Origin: Nitrosomonas sp. Is35
GTDB taxonomy: Bacteria > Pseudomonadota > Gammaproteobacteria > Burkholderiales > Nitrosomonadaceae
Reading direction: 5' to 3'
Assembly (NCBI RefSeq): GCF_033063295.1
Contig: NZ_JAWJZH010000001.1
Location: 3,162,001 to 3,226,000 of the forward strand
DNA length: 64,000 nt
Each line of letters starts with the position of its first letter. Position 1 is the stretch's first letter. Under the pieces are notes generated by a model. The model was not told where the DNA came from, searched no databases, and was given only the letters and a program-made list of their open reading frames with translations. Below are positions 19,631 to 29,197 of this stretch, one piece after another. A program made the translations under genes and the position numbers.

Positions 19631-20380
19631 ATGACGAATCAAACCACACAGCCGGTCAAAGCCATCATCCTGAGCGCAGGGCAGGGGCGGCGCTTACTGC
19701 CACTGACCGAGAACACCCCGAAATGCCTGTTGCCGGTTGCCGGTAAACCCGTGCTGGCTTGGCAAATCGACGCCTTGCTCGCGGCCGGTGTCGAAGAGGT
19801 CACCATTATCACGGGTTTCCAGGTGGCGCAAATTGAGGAATTGCTGCAACAACGGTACGCCCATCATCCCAAGATTAGAATCCTATTCAATCCTTTTTAC
19901 GAGGTGGCGGATAATCTGGCGAGCTGCTGGATTGCGCGTACCGAAATGGATAGCGATTTTTTGATACTAAATGGCGATACCGTGATCGAAACCGCGCTGT
20001 TGGACAAAGTCTTGAATTCAGAATCCGCGCCCATTACACTGAGTGTGGATTTTAAGGATAGCTACGACGCCGACGATATGAAAGTGCAATTGAACGCCGA
20101 TGGCTGGGTGCAACAAGTGAGTAAAATCGTGCCGCCGCATCAAGTCAACGCGGAATCCATCGGGCTGATCTATTTTCGCGGCAACGGTGTGCAAACATTC
20201 CGGCAAGCCGTGGAAGAAGCGTTGCGTCATCCGGCGGAGCTGAAATCGTGGTATTTGTCGATTATCGACCGGCTGGCTAAGCAGCATCTGGTCAATTCCT
20301 GCTCGATCAACGGATTGCGCTGGTGTGAAATCGATTTTATCGAGGATCTATCCCGCGCAGGCATCATTTTCAGTCAATAA
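19631..20380 (+). CDS. NTP transferase family protein (sugar- or choline-phosphate nucleotidylyltransferase-like)
   Basis: Predicted cytoplasmic enzyme that activates a phosphorylated sugar or alcohol by transfer to a nucleotide. The signature is AIILSAGQGRRLLPLTENTPKCLLPVAGKPVL at the N-terminus, with the metal-binding LNGDTV near residue 118. The short 249-residue size and the C-terminal WCEIDFIEDLSRA (substrate and metal site) resemble LicC-type cytidylyltransferases more than long hexapeptide-tailed GlmU/RmlA enzymes. The ATG at 19631 is preferred because the family core starts right after it. It is followed by a HIT protein and a membrane desaturase. Substrate unknown. Confidence 0.82.
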   Translation: MTNQTTQPVKAIILSAGQGRRLLPLTENTPKCLLPVAGKPVLAWQIDALLAAGVEEVTIITGFQVAQIEELLQQRYAHHPKIRILFNPFYEVADNLASCWIARTEMDSDFLILNGDTVIETALLDKVLNSESAPITLSVDFKDSYDADDMKVQLNADGWVQQVSKIVPPHQVNAESIGLIYFRGNGVQTFRQAVEEALRHPAELKSWYLSIIDRLAKQHLVNSCSINGLRWCEIDFIEDLSRAGIIFSQ

Positions 20381-20389
20381 ATTCGCATA

Positions 20390-20842
20390 ATGCAATATTC
20401 GATTCCATCCGATTTCAATGCCACCATGCGCAAGTTTGGCGCGCCGCAAACGATTATCCGGTCGTTTCAATACTGGTCGGTCATGCTACGCCCAGCCCAG
20501 GCGACACTGGGTGCGCTGGTTCTGGCCGCACATGAACCGGCACAGGCATTTTCGCAACTGAGCCCGGCCAGTTTCGCGGAACTACACACCGTCACCGGAC
20601 AAATTGAATCGGCACTGGCAAAAGCCTTCCACTATGACAAAATCAATTATTTGATGCTGATGATGGTCGATCCCGATGTGCATTTTCATGTGATTCCACG
20701 TTATGCACAGCCCAAGCCGTTTGCCGGGATGGAATTTATCGACGCGGGCTGGCCCGCCATGCCGAGCTTGGGGCAAGTCAATACCACCGATGCGGCGATC
20801 AATCAGCACATTATGAATCACCTTCAATCCTGCTGGTCTTAA
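20390..20842 (+). CDS. HIT family protein
   Basis: Small histidine-triad nucleotide hydrolase or transferase of 150 residues. The active-site region reads DVHFHVIPRY, so the catalytic histidine (His98) and the last triad histidine (His100) are present, but the first triad position is Asp96 instead of His. HIT proteins typically act on AMP-linked substrates or dinucleoside polyphosphates. The gene starts 9 bp after the nucleotidyltransferase stop and is probably cotranscribed with it, which suggests a nucleotide-activated intermediate is handled here. Confidence 0.83.
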   Translation: MQYSIPSDFNATMRKFGAPQTIIRSFQYWSVMLRPAQATLGALVLAAHEPAQAFSQLSPASFAELHTVTGQIESALAKAFHYDKINYLMLMMVDPDVHFHVIPRYAQPKPFAGMEFIDAGWPAMPSLGQVNTTDAAINQHIMNHLQSCWS

Positions 20843-20864
20843 GCAAAACAAGGCGAGACGACAC

Positions 20865-21935
20865 GTGACCGAAGAAAAAGCCCCTTACGTCAAAGAATTT
20901 CCGCTACGCGAAGCACATCATCTGGTACGTGACCTGATGACGCCGAATCCGTGGATTTACTGGACGGATTTTCTGTTTCACATCACGCTGGGCTGGGCGG
21001 CGTTTCTCACCGCGTTGTTATCACCCGCATTTTCGTTGTGGCAATTGGGCGGATTTGTAGTTGCCGTGCTGGCGTTGTATCGTTCGGCGATTTTCGTGCA
21101 CGAACTGGCGCATTTAAAAAAAGGCACATTCAAGAATTTCCGCCTAGTGTGGAACATCATTTGCGGCATCCCGTTCATGATCCCGTCTTTCACTTACGAT
21201 GGCGTGCATAACGACCATCACAAACCGGATGTGTACGGCACCAGCGCGGATGGCGAGTACCTGCCGTTTGCCACACGCAAACCGGCGGAAATGATAGTTT
21301 ATGTGTTGCTATCGTTTTTGATTCCAATTGCACTGGCCGCGCGGTTTGTGCTGCTGACGCCGGTTTCCTATTTGATTCCACCGTTGCGGAGAATTGTGTG
21401 GGAACGCGCATCGTCGTTGACGATTGACCCCGCCTACCGGCGCGCGCCGGATGCGATCCGCAACGATCTCAATTGGCGCCAGCAGGAGCTGGGCGCTTTC
21501 CTATTCGGCGCGAGCGTCATTGCACTGGTTGCGTTGGGTGTGCTGCCTTATTCGGTGCTGGTGTTATGGTACCTCACCGCAGTAGCTGTGTTCATTCTCA
21601 ATTCGCTGCGCACATTGGCGGCGCATGCCTACCGCAATCCTGGCGACCGCAAAATGACATTAGCCGAACAATACCTGGATTCGGTCAATATTCCCGGTAA
21701 TGTTCTGATCACGCCGCTATGGGCGCCAGTCGGCTTGCGTTTTCACGCCACGCACCACTTGTTCATGAGCATGCCGTATCACAACCTCGGTAAAGCCCAG
21801 CGCCGCCTGGTCAATAACTTGACCGATAATTCGCAATACATCAAAACCATCCGCAGCGGTTTATGGCCCGCGCTCAAACAAATCTGGCACGAATCCTCCG
21901 AAGCCGCCAAAACATCACCGCAACAAAACGGCTAA
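20865..21935 (+). CDS. Membrane fatty acid desaturase
   Basis: Integral-membrane di-iron desaturase or hydroxylase of 356 residues. The three histidine boxes are visible: HELAH near residue 84, HNDHH near 122, and HATHH near 304. Hydrophobic segments lie around residues 30-80, 100-115, 145-170 and 205-245. The start is GTG with an upstream AAGGCGAG ribosome site. The gene is in line with the HIT protein (22-bp gap) and overlaps the next gene as TAATG, so the four genes from 19.6 kb look like one operon. Substrate (acyl lipid, or another lipid) cannot be told. Confidence 0.87.
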   Translation: MTEEKAPYVKEFPLREAHHLVRDLMTPNPWIYWTDFLFHITLGWAAFLTALLSPAFSLWQLGGFVVAVLALYRSAIFVHELAHLKKGTFKNFRLVWNIICGIPFMIPSFTYDGVHNDHHKPDVYGTSADGEYLPFATRKPAEMIVYVLLSFLIPIALAARFVLLTPVSYLIPPLRRIVWERASSLTIDPAYRRAPDAIRNDLNWRQQELGAFLFGASVIALVALGVLPYSVLVLWYLTAVAVFILNSLRTLAAHAYRNPGDRKMTLAEQYLDSVNIPGNVLITPLWAPVGLRFHATHHLFMSMPYHNLGKAQRRLVNNLTDNSQYIKTIRSGLWPALKQIWHESSEAAKTSPQQNG

Positions 21936-22663
21936 TGCTCAAAGCCATTCCAACGGTAGAAAACTCGCAGCAGCACATCACCCAGCTTGTCTTGCTGCGG
22001 CACGGCCAGAGCATCTGGAATCGCGACAAGAAATTCACCGGCTGGAGCGATATTCCCTTGAGCGCCAAGGGCGAGCAGGAAGCAAAACAAGCCGCTTATT
22101 TGCTAAAGCAGGCCGGTCTAACCTTCGATCTATGTTTTACCTCTTCCTTGCAGCGCGCCAAAACCACCGCGCGCATCGTGCTCTCCGCCATGCAACTGGA
22201 TATACCGGTGCATGAAAGCTGGCGCTTGAACGAGCGCCATTACGGCGCGCTGGAAGGCATGGAACGCTGGCCAGCCATCAAGAAGTTCGGTATCTGGCCC
22301 ATTCTGGGCTGCCAGATCAAATTTGATGCAACACCGCCGTATCTGGATGCGCACGATCCCCGCTTTCCCGGCAATCTCCCCGGTTACGCCGGTATCGATA
22401 AAAATGAGCTGCCGCTGGGAGAAAGCATGCAAAACACCCTGGCACGGGTAAAACCCTATTGGGAAGAAACCATCCGGCCGGAAATTCAGCACGGAAAACG
22501 TGTCCTGATAGTTTCCCATCGCAATACCTTGCGCGTAGTCACGATGCTGTTGGATCAGCTCACCTCCGCACAAGTCATGAAAACACGATTGGCTACCGGC
22601 CGGCCGCTGGTTTACGAACTGGATCAGCATGGTCACGCCGTGCGGCATTATTACGTCGACTAA
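21935..22663 (+). CDS. gpmA: 2,3-bisphosphoglycerate-dependent phosphoglycerate mutase-like protein
   Basis: Histidine phosphatase superfamily protein of 242 residues. The phosphohistidine motif is [10 protein letters not shown] (His23), followed by [17 protein letters not shown] and the dPGM hallmark [13 protein letters not shown]. The second catalytic histidine is His195 in SHRNTLR, where typical GpmA has HGNSLR, so the Gly next to the histidine is Arg. The central region after ERHYGALEG is also unlike standard GpmA. The ATG overlaps the desaturase stop. It could be a glycolytic mutase or a paralogue acting on another phosphate ester in this lipid-related operon. Confidence 0.8.
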   Translation: MLKAIPTVENSQQHITQLVLLRHGQSIWNRDKKFTGWSDIPLSAKGEQEAKQAAYLLKQAGLTFDLCFTSSLQRAKTTARIVLSAMQLDIPVHESWRLNERHYGALEGMERWPAIKKFGIWPILGCQIKFDATPPYLDAHDPRFPGNLPGYAGIDKNELPLGESMQNTLARVKPYWEETIRPEIQHGKRVLIVSHRNTLRVVTMLLDQLTSAQVMKTRLATGRPLVYELDQHGHAVRHYYVD

Positions 22664-22679
22664 TCTACCGCAACAGGGT

Positions 22680-23279
22680 ATGCCGACTGTTTATAGTTTT
22701 CCTCCCATCGCCGGCAGCCAGGCGAAAATTCTGATCCTCGGCAGCATGCCGGGTGAAGCGTCATTAGCCGCCAAACAATATTACGCCCACCGCCGCAATG
22801 CCTTCTGGCCGATCATGGCGCAATTGCTGCACATCGATTCGGAAGCTTCGTATCAGGAAAAAATTGCCGCGCTGCGATCATCGCCGATCGCGCTGTGGGA
22901 TGTGCTCAAATCGTGCAAGCGCAGCGGTAGCCTGGATTCGATGATTGAAACCGGCACGCAGATCAGCAATGACTTCCAGTCTTTTTTTTCCCGGCACCGC
23001 GCCATCGCGCAGGTATTTTTTAACGGCGGAACAGCGGAAGCTTGTTTTAAACGGTATGTAATGCCTGCACAAAATGTGGGTTTGCTCAAACTCTCACGGC
23101 TGCCTTCCACCAGCCCCGCCAATGCCCGTTTATCATTCGAGGATAAATGCGGAATCTGGCACGAAACGATTGGCTCAGCATTGCGTTCCTGCCATCCCAC
23201 GCCAAAAATAAAGCAGACGCTTGACGGCGAAGCCCGGGATGCGTTTTACTTATGCACTGGTAGCACGGAACAAAAATGA
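22680..23279 (+). CDS. Hypoxanthine-DNA glycosylase (UDG superfamily)
   Basis: Predicted DNA-deoxyinosine glycosylase that removes deaminated adenine. The 199 residues show the family motif ILGSMPGEASLAAKQYYAHRRNAFWPIM split over residues 20-47 (motif-1 glycine-rich loop plus the asparagine-containing NAFWPI), then ALWDVLKSC and the motif-2-like LPSTSPAN. The ATG at 22680 is preferred over the longer in-frame start at 22629, because it lies just downstream of the gpmA-like stop and gives the usual family N-terminus. Confidence 0.85.
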   Translation: MPTVYSFPPIAGSQAKILILGSMPGEASLAAKQYYAHRRNAFWPIMAQLLHIDSEASYQEKIAALRSSPIALWDVLKSCKRSGSLDSMIETGTQISNDFQSFFSRHRAIAQVFFNGGTAEACFKRYVMPAQNVGLLKLSRLPSTSPANARLSFEDKCGIWHETIGSALRSCHPTPKIKQTLDGEARDAFYLCTGSTEQK

Positions 23280-23312
23280 TTAATCACTATTCGACTGAAA
23301 GGAATTAACGCG

Positions 23313-23387
23313 ATGAAAAAACTCATTGTCATTGTCCTCGTTATTTTTGCCGCTGGATACGTTAGCTTGATGGTTCAGTATTTTTAG
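23313..23387 (+). CDS. Putative 24-residue single-pass membrane peptide
   Basis: ATG-to-TAG frame encoding MKKLIVIVLVIFAAGYVSLM then VQYF. It has two N-terminal lysines and one hydrophobic segment, the classic layout of bacterial small membrane proteins. An AAAGGA ribosome site sits about 9 bp upstream of the ATG, which is what lifts it above chance. It lies alone between two larger genes, with nothing else visible from 23,388 to 23,558. Function unknown. Confidence 0.4.
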   Translation: MKKLIVIVLVIFAAGYVSLMVQYF

Positions 23388-23558
23388 AATCCATAGCGAT
23401 TGATGGCGAAAACCGCCTGATCTTAAGGCATGCGATGCGAAACAAAGCCCGCGCAGAATGATCCGTCGATACGGCGAAGGAACAAGTGTTTGATCTCTTT
23501 TCCTGAATACGGAAGCGGACTGGATCTTTCTATCCGGCTGCGCACAGCGGGCTGACGT

Positions 23559-24590
23559 ATGCCTTTGTTCAAAACAAATTGCTTTTTATTCATACTGCTG
23601 GCGATTGCCACCCTGATATCGCACGCCAGATTTGAACAGTATGTGCAAATTGGTCCGGAGCTTCAGACCGCCGATTGGCAGTTCCGGACCACGGAAAGCA
23701 GCCGGGTCGAGGTCACGGAAAATGGCTTGAGCCTTTTTTCCAGCGATGCCAAAACCGGCGCCAGCGCGCTCCGTCATCTTCCAATGGTAAAACCCGGCAC
23801 TGTCTTATTAGTATCCGCTGATATGCGGTGCGCGAATGTGATCGCGGGCATAAAACCCTGGAACTCCGCCCGGCTTCTATTAGCGCAAAATGATGGCAAG
23901 AAAGACCGCTGGGATCTGCCCCACGCGGCGGTTGCCCTGACAGGAACCCATGACTGGAAAAATTACCGCAAGGCTTTCACGATTGCACCCGGAATCCAGA
24001 ACATCCAGCTGATCGTACAATTGAGCCAATCCACCGGGTCGTTGCAGATTAAAAATATGCGGGTTTATCCGGTTTACGAAAATCCGGATTATAAGTCGGT
24101 TCGCGACATCATTCTGTTGGCTTGGAGCGCATATTTCCTGCTGTTTACCGGTTCATTCCTGTTCATGGACAAGAAAAACATCGTCGTCCGCTTCCTGCTG
24201 GTTTCCGCCTTTATCGCCATCATTGCCGGGACAACCCTGCCAGGTGACATGAAAAACCAGGTCTCCAGCGAAGTCAAAGTTCAAATCGATGCCGACAGCG
24301 AATCTTTTAAAACGATCATTCCTTGGGATTTATCCAAAGTTTGGCATCTCGGCTTCTTTTTCTTGCTTGGCCTAATCCTCAGCGTCATGATGAAAAGAGA
24401 ATCGATCCTGCAAACGGTCACGATTATTCTTCTGCTGGCTGGCGGCACAGAAATCGTACAGTTATATATTGAAGGGCGAACTGCGCTTTTGAACGATTTC
24501 TTTATTGATGCGGCCGGAGGAGTGGCCGGTATGATTTTGATCAGGGCTTTTATTTCAAATCAACATGAAAACACAGCCGCTGCCAAATGA
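23559..24590 (+). CDS. Membrane protein with C-terminal VanZ-like domain
   Basis: 343-residue protein. An N-terminal membrane segment (residues 5-20) is followed by an extracytoplasmic beta-rich domain of about 150 residues resembling a carbohydrate-binding or jelly-roll module (GTHDWKNYRKAFTIAPG, LQIKNMRVYPVYE). Further membrane segments begin near residue 185. The C-terminal part carries the VanZ pattern: KVWHLGFFFLLGLIL, then GTEIVQLYIEGRTALLNDFFIDAAGGVAGM. VanZ-like proteins of this kind often accompany exopolysaccharide genes, but none adjoins here. Function unknown. Confidence 0.75.
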   Translation: MPLFKTNCFLFILLAIATLISHARFEQYVQIGPELQTADWQFRTTESSRVEVTENGLSLFSSDAKTGASALRHLPMVKPGTVLLVSADMRCANVIAGIKPWNSARLLLAQNDGKKDRWDLPHAAVALTGTHDWKNYRKAFTIAPGIQNIQLIVQLSQSTGSLQIKNMRVYPVYENPDYKSVRDIILLAWSAYFLLFTGSFLFMDKKNIVVRFLLVSAFIAIIAGTTLPGDMKNQVSSEVKVQIDADSESFKTIIPWDLSKVWHLGFFFLLGLILSVMMKRESILQTVTIILLLAGGTEIVQLYIEGRTALLNDFFIDAAGGVAGMILIRAFISNQHENTAAAK

Positions 24591-24631
24591 TTTTTGAACG
24601 CTGAAGAATTTTTAGCCATTAAAAACTGTCG

Positions 24632-26089
24632 TCAGAACCTGACTTGGACGCGATACTTCAGCGTAACTGCGCTTTCCGCAGGGACAGTCACTTGCCATAC
24701 GGCTGTGTTACTGGCTGGTTTATGGTGCGGCTGGCTTTCTTCGATTATTTTCCAGTCACCCGGTATGGGTTCTTGCACAGTGACCGTGGCCATTTCCTTT
24801 TTGGCATTTTTGAGCGTGATTTCGTAAGCGCTTTCAAAACGGTTAACGCTATTGTTCCCGGTGCTTAATTGCTTGAAATCGGTTTGTTTCTTATCCGCTG
24901 TGACATCAAAAGACTGCCCCAGCTTTACCCGCACGATCTCGTTCTTCGGTGTGTGATCGATGCGATCTTCACCGACGAACTGGGCGTTTCCGGCTTTATC
25001 GCGTTTGTAGGCGCGTAAAATACCTTTGGGCAGCGGTATGCCTAACCGGGCCGATTCTTTATTATCAAACTGCATGAACACACTCACTTTCAGTTTCTGT
25101 CCCAGATCACCATAACCGGAAGCATAATAATAATCGCTGCCCGCCAGCACCAGCTCTTTACGGGCTGGCACGCCGGAGGCATTCAGTAGCGCGACTTGCT
25201 TAGTTTGGTTCTCGGCAATCGTCGTTAACCGATCCAGGTTATAGAGATGATATTCCATGAGCGATTCCTGGCGCATCGGCTCGACAGCGTTATCCGCCGC
25301 CATTTTGGCTCTCATCGCTACTGGTGCAGCGAATTCTTGCTGCACCCGGTTGATATCACCGGCCACCAATTGCAGCTTTGCATTGACATACCGGGTACCA
25401 CTGGTGTTCGTCAACGTCACCCAGCCGGACAAATCCAGTTGATCATCCGCATCATTCAGTTCAGCGACATAATCCGCTTTCCAAGCCAGACCGCCGGTCA
25501 AATAACTCAGTTCCAACGCTTGCGCTGTGTGGCCATGATGAATTCCCTCGATCACCAGCGTAGGGCGATCACGCAAGTTGCCGGGCACATTCTCAAAGGT
25601 GATGCGGCCCGGCAATCCAGTTTCAATGCGATCGGCCATCTTGAGCACCACACCCTCGGTAGCCGCCAGCACCAATGCGCTCTCTTTGCTTTCAACGCCG
25701 GTAGCCGGATTGATTTTAACGATCGACACTGTTTGACCGACGTATTTACTCAGCAGACTTTGCGGCGTGAGCAAATCGAAATTGAAGTTTTGCTCGGCAA
25801 TTGTAATGCTACCCGGATTGGTGACACTCCTTAGCAATGCCGTTTCAGGCCGCATTAGCGCGCTGACATCACGCCAGGCCAGATTAAAATCGCCGTTGAT
25901 CAAGGAAACGTTGCGCACATCTTTTATCAACGCTAAGTCACTGTTATAGATCGTTACTGCCACCGCTTTCTGATCGCTCAGCGTACTCAGCCGTTCGTCA
26001 GCACCAGCCATGACCGTAACCTGACCGAACGATAGAATGCCGCTTGCAATGAACAGCACAGGATAAAAAGCGCGGCGTGTTGTACGCAT
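24632..26089 (-). CDS. DUF4139 domain-containing exported protein
   Basis: 485-residue protein with an N-terminal signal peptide (hydrophobic run around residues 9-28, ending near VMAGADE). The rest is a mainly beta protein with the DUF4139 pattern: VAVTIYNSDLALIKDVR, WRDVSALMRPETA, GGLAWKADYVAEL, and a C-terminal VTVQEPIPGDWKII with WQVTVPAESAVTLKYRVQVRF. Probably periplasmic or surface-located. Its biochemical role is unknown. It ends convergently with the VanZ gene and is 33 bp from the DUF3135 gene upstream. Confidence 0.82.
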   Translation of the reverse strand: MRTTRRAFYPVLFIASGILSFGQVTVMAGADERLSTLSDQKAVAVTIYNSDLALIKDVRNVSLINGDFNLAWRDVSALMRPETALLRSVTNPGSITIAEQNFNFDLLTPQSLLSKYVGQTVSIVKINPATGVESKESALVLAATEGVVLKMADRIETGLPGRITFENVPGNLRDRPTLVIEGIHHGHTAQALELSYLTGGLAWKADYVAELNDADDQLDLSGWVTLTNTSGTRYVNAKLQLVAGDINRVQQEFAAPVAMRAKMAADNAVEPMRQESLMEYHLYNLDRLTTIAENQTKQVALLNASGVPARKELVLAGSDYYYASGYGDLGQKLKVSVFMQFDNKESARLGIPLPKGILRAYKRDKAGNAQFVGEDRIDHTPKNEIVRVKLGQSFDVTADKKQTDFKQLSTGNNSVNRFESAYEITLKNAKKEMATVTVQEPIPGDWKIIEESQPHHKPASNTAVWQVTVPAESAVTLKYRVQVRF

Positions 26090-26122
26090 TGAATTCCCCT
26101 ATTGAAGAAGCTTAGAGCGGAT

Positions 26123-26482
26123 TTACTTGCCGGATTTAGGCCGTTCAAACGACAAGACTTTACCGGCGGGAGCTTGTTCCAAAGTATGCAGTATTTTTTT
26201 AGGCTCCTGAAGCGCTTTGAATAAACCCGTTTCTCCAAGCACATTGGCCCACATTTTCTGCGAAATCTGTAAACAGGCGGCCATCGGGTTGCCAGCTTGC
26301 TTGCGAATTTGATCGACTTGCCATTGCAGGCCGGTCATGCGCGGTTTGAGATGATCCGGTGCCTGCGCAATTAATTGATTGATCATGTCCTGGCGCATTG
26401 CTTCAAACCTCTCGGGTTCCTCGCGAGCAATCCTGGACCACTGGTCAAAATCAAAATCCGGTATTTTTTCTTTTTCATCCAT
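26123..26482 (-). CDS. DUF3135 family protein
   Basis: Small cytoplasmic protein of 119 residues. The family pattern is visible as FDFDQWSRIAREEPERFEAMR followed by the highly conserved GLQWQVDQIRKQAGNPMAACLQISQKMW. No enzymatic motif is recognisable and the role is unknown. It lies upstream of the DUF4139 gene on the same strand and may share a transcript. Confidence 0.8.
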   Translation of the reverse strand: MDEKEKIPDFDFDQWSRIAREEPERFEAMRQDMINQLIAQAPDHLKPRMTGLQWQVDQIRKQAGNPMAACLQISQKMWANVLGETGLFKALQEPKKILHTLEQAPAGKVLSFERPKSGK

Positions 26483-26670
26483 GAAAATATTTTAGCACTT
26501 TGATATCAGAGCGGATGAGCGATGTGCTGACAACCAATGCAAATTGTGGCAACTACAATGCATTGTTTCACGCTCTGATCCAATTATATCCTGATGCTAC
26601 GAAAAATTTGGATTCAGGAGCTATAGCGCTCAGTCAAATCCCACGCGGAGTTATTTTCCTGTAATCAATA

Positions 26671-26709
26671 AAAAAGCCGGAATCAGCTGTGCATCAATTC
26701 CGGCTTTTT
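26671..26709 (-). terminator. Rho-independent terminator after the chemoreceptor gene
   Basis: Inverted repeat with perfect 13-bp arms (AAAAAGCCGGAAT at 26671-26683 and its complement at 26697-26709), 13-base loop, GC-rich core and T runs on both sides. It lies 15 bp after the chemoreceptor stop and could work in both directions. Confidence 0.85.
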
Positions 26710-26723
26710 GGGGTAGTGACAAT

Positions 26724-28253
26724 CTACTTACTTTCGATTTTGAATTGATTTGCCAGAACGGCAAGCATTTTGACTTTTTGCGACATGGCGCCAGTGGACG
26801 ATGTCAATTTCTCTACCAGCTGCCCATTTTGCTGGGTTACTTGATCAATTTGCATAATCGCTTGATTAACTTGCTCTATTCCGTTCGATTGCTCTTCGGA
26901 TGACTGAGAAATTTCACCGACGATATCGGAAATTTTTCTGACACTCTCAGTGATCATTTTTAACGAATCGGCCGATTGGTTTACCAGCTGTGTACCATTT
27001 TCCACTTTGGTAACACTATCGTTAATAAGCTCTTTGATTTGCTTTGCTGACTCAGCACTACGGCCAGCCAGACTGCGCACTTCGTTAGCGACTACCGCAA
27101 AACCACGCCCTTGTTCCCCGGCACGGGCAGCTTCCACTGCCGCATTCAGCGCCAGCAAATTGGTTTGGAATGCAATTTCGTCAATCACATTGGTAATGTC
27201 GGCAATTTTCTTGCTGCTTTCGTTAATTTGCGACATCGCTTGCATCGTGCTTGAAACCACAGAACCACTTTTCTCAGCTTGTTTGCGCGCTTCCTGCACC
27301 AGAATATTGGCTTGTTTAGCGTTGCTTGCATTTTGCTGCACGGTAGAAGTGATTTCTTCCATGCTGGATGCCGTTTCTTCAAGACTGGATGCTTGGTTTT
27401 CGGTGCGGCTTGATAAATCAACGCTACTGCTGGTTAATTCATCTGCAACATCTTCCAGAACGGTAGTTGATTCTTTAACCCGGCCAATCGCGGTACGAAG
27501 TTTTGCATTCAGAAATATCTGCACATATTCAAGCTGACCGAATTCGTCACTTCTTCCGGTATACACATAGCGTGCCAGTGGATCATTCGCAACTTTCTCG
27601 GATTTTTCTGCCAGGTTGCGCAATACACTTAACATTTGATAGATGACAGCCGTGCTAACCAAACTACCGGCAAGAAAACCGGACAAAGCGGAAAGTAATG
27701 AAATTTGTTCCGCCAGTGCTAAACCGCTAAAAACAAAAGCAAAAATGCTCGATACGAATAGTGCCATCTTTCCAGTGAAGCTGATAGGAAATCGTGTAAG
27801 TTTTACTTTATCAAGTTTAGAGCGTCGTTTATCATCGGGCGATTTTTTTGCCATAATACTTGCGTACAAAGCTTCCGCGCGATCAACCCAAGCTTTCTCA
27901 GGTTTTACCCTGACTGACTGATAACCGACAATATTACCTCCCTCATAGAGCGGGCTGGCAAAGGCGTCCACCCAATAGTGATCGCCATTTTTGTTACGGT
28001 TCTTAACCATGCCCATCCAGGGATTACCGCCTTTCAACGACTCCCATAACATCGCATACGCTTCCGGCGGCACGTCGGGATGGCGGATGATATTATGATT
28101 CTTATGTTCGAGTTCTTCCCACGTATAACCGCTCATCCGGACAAAGTCTTCATTAGCCGACGTGAGCGCTCCCTTTAAGTTAGTCGTAGAAATTATTTCA
28201 CAATCATTATTCATTCCCATATCACGTTGGGTAACGGGTTCATTAATTCTCAT
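26724..28253 (-). CDS. Methyl-accepting chemotaxis protein with PAS domain (Aer-like)
   Basis: Energy- or redox-taxis receptor of 509 residues. An N-terminal PAS domain of the Aer type ([54 protein letters not shown]) likely binds FAD. A double hydrophobic segment lies near residues 165-205, then a HAMP-like stretch. The C-terminal signalling domain has the hairpin tip [33 protein letters not shown] split across about residues 365-400. The ATG at 28253 is chosen over 28262 because a GAGTGG ribosome site precedes it and Aer proteins start this way. No other chemotaxis gene adjoins. Confidence 0.92.
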   Translation of the reverse strand: MRINEPVTQRDMGMNNDCEIISTTNLKGALTSANEDFVRMSGYTWEELEHKNHNIIRHPDVPPEAYAMLWESLKGGNPWMGMVKNRNKNGDHYWVDAFASPLYEGGNIVGYQSVRVKPEKAWVDRAEALYASIMAKKSPDDKRRSKLDKVKLTRFPISFTGKMALFVSSIFAFVFSGLALAEQISLLSALSGFLAGSLVSTAVIYQMLSVLRNLAEKSEKVANDPLARYVYTGRSDEFGQLEYVQIFLNAKLRTAIGRVKESTTVLEDVADELTSSSVDLSSRTENQASSLEETASSMEEITSTVQQNASNAKQANILVQEARKQAEKSGSVVSSTMQAMSQINESSKKIADITNVIDEIAFQTNLLALNAAVEAARAGEQGRGFAVVANEVRSLAGRSAESAKQIKELINDSVTKVENGTQLVNQSADSLKMITESVRKISDIVGEISQSSEEQSNGIEQVNQAIMQIDQVTQQNGQLVEKLTSSTGAMSQKVKMLAVLANQFKIESK

Positions 28254-28559
28254 AGCATCCACTCATTAAAATAAGTAAGAGTCTTCTTACGGAAATAATT
28301 GATATAGCTTTAGCTCAATTTGTAATATCAGCCAAGGCCGGAAAAGTTCATATTTAACAAAGAACTAACAAACCATAATCATTTCATTGAGATTTATTTA
28401 TATCACCGGTGAGCGTCGCTGAATATTTTGATTTAAGGAAATCTTAATCGTGCTAATAATGATTAAACAACGTAGGAAAATTCGCCCATGATGAGGAAAT
28501 TGATGGTAAGCATTTAATGCTTAAATGAAATCTTAAATTCAGAAATCCGTCATTGCAAT
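28254..28559. other. Intergenic region with short palindrome and dispersed repeat copy
   Basis: 306 bp without a gene between the chemoreceptor and DUF454 genes. It contains a small palindrome AAGCATTTAATGCTT near 28509-28523. A 23-bp stretch at 28491-28513 recurs with two differences at 37816-37836. No RNA gene is recognisable. Confidence 0.4.
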
Positions 28560-29027
28560 TCAGACTTTTCTGACCGGAATCCGCCAAATATAAAAGGCCA
28601 GTATGCTGCCGATTACAACCAGCATTATTTTCTGCCATAGTTCAGGCACAATCAGAATTGAACTGCCAAATGACAATGTCATCAAAAAATACACCCAGCG
28701 TTTAACACGCTGGGGAATGCTGCGATAGAGGGTCCATTCACGAATGATCGGTCCGGCAATCCGATTTTCCAGCAATTTACGATGAAAGTGCTCGGAGCCG
28801 CGTGCGAAACAGGCCGCCGCCAATAACACAAACGGCGTCGTTGGTAATACCGGCAAAATTGCCCCTAATACGGCCAAAAATAACGCCACAAAGCCAGCGC
28901 CCAGATACATGGCGCGCACCACCGGCGAATCATGCAGACATAATAAATCGGCCGCTTGTTGCTCCGCTAGTGGCGGCTCATTGCGGCCGGTTTCACGTTG
29001 TTCGGGTAAGTGCATATTGGATGTCAT
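28560..29027 (-). CDS. DUF454 family (YbaN-like) inner-membrane protein
   Basis: 155-residue membrane protein. After a polar N-terminus come two hydrophobic stretches at about residues 40-70 (LGAILPVLPTTPFVLLAAACFARGS, the DUF454 signature region) and 110-150, with the conserved HFHRKLLENRIAGPIIREW between them. The role of this family is unknown. An alternative start is M5. Confidence 0.83.
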   Translation of the reverse strand: MTSNMHLPEQRETGRNEPPLAEQQAADLLCLHDSPVVRAMYLGAGFVALFLAVLGAILPVLPTTPFVLLAAACFARGSEHFHRKLLENRIAGPIIREWTLYRSIPQRVKRWVYFLMTLSFGSSILIVPELWQKIMLVVIGSILAFYIWRIPVRKV

Positions 29028-29197
29028 AAAGAAAAAATGTTATCTGTAAAAATACTGCACACTAGGTGATTTGATCAAACCCTGGCAAAAACGATCCATT
29101 CAAGCAGCCAGTGATAAAAAGAATTGATGTTACCAGTTATAATATGCATGCGTTAATTGCTAAAATTAACCGGATTTTATTTATTCTCGAGGAAACC

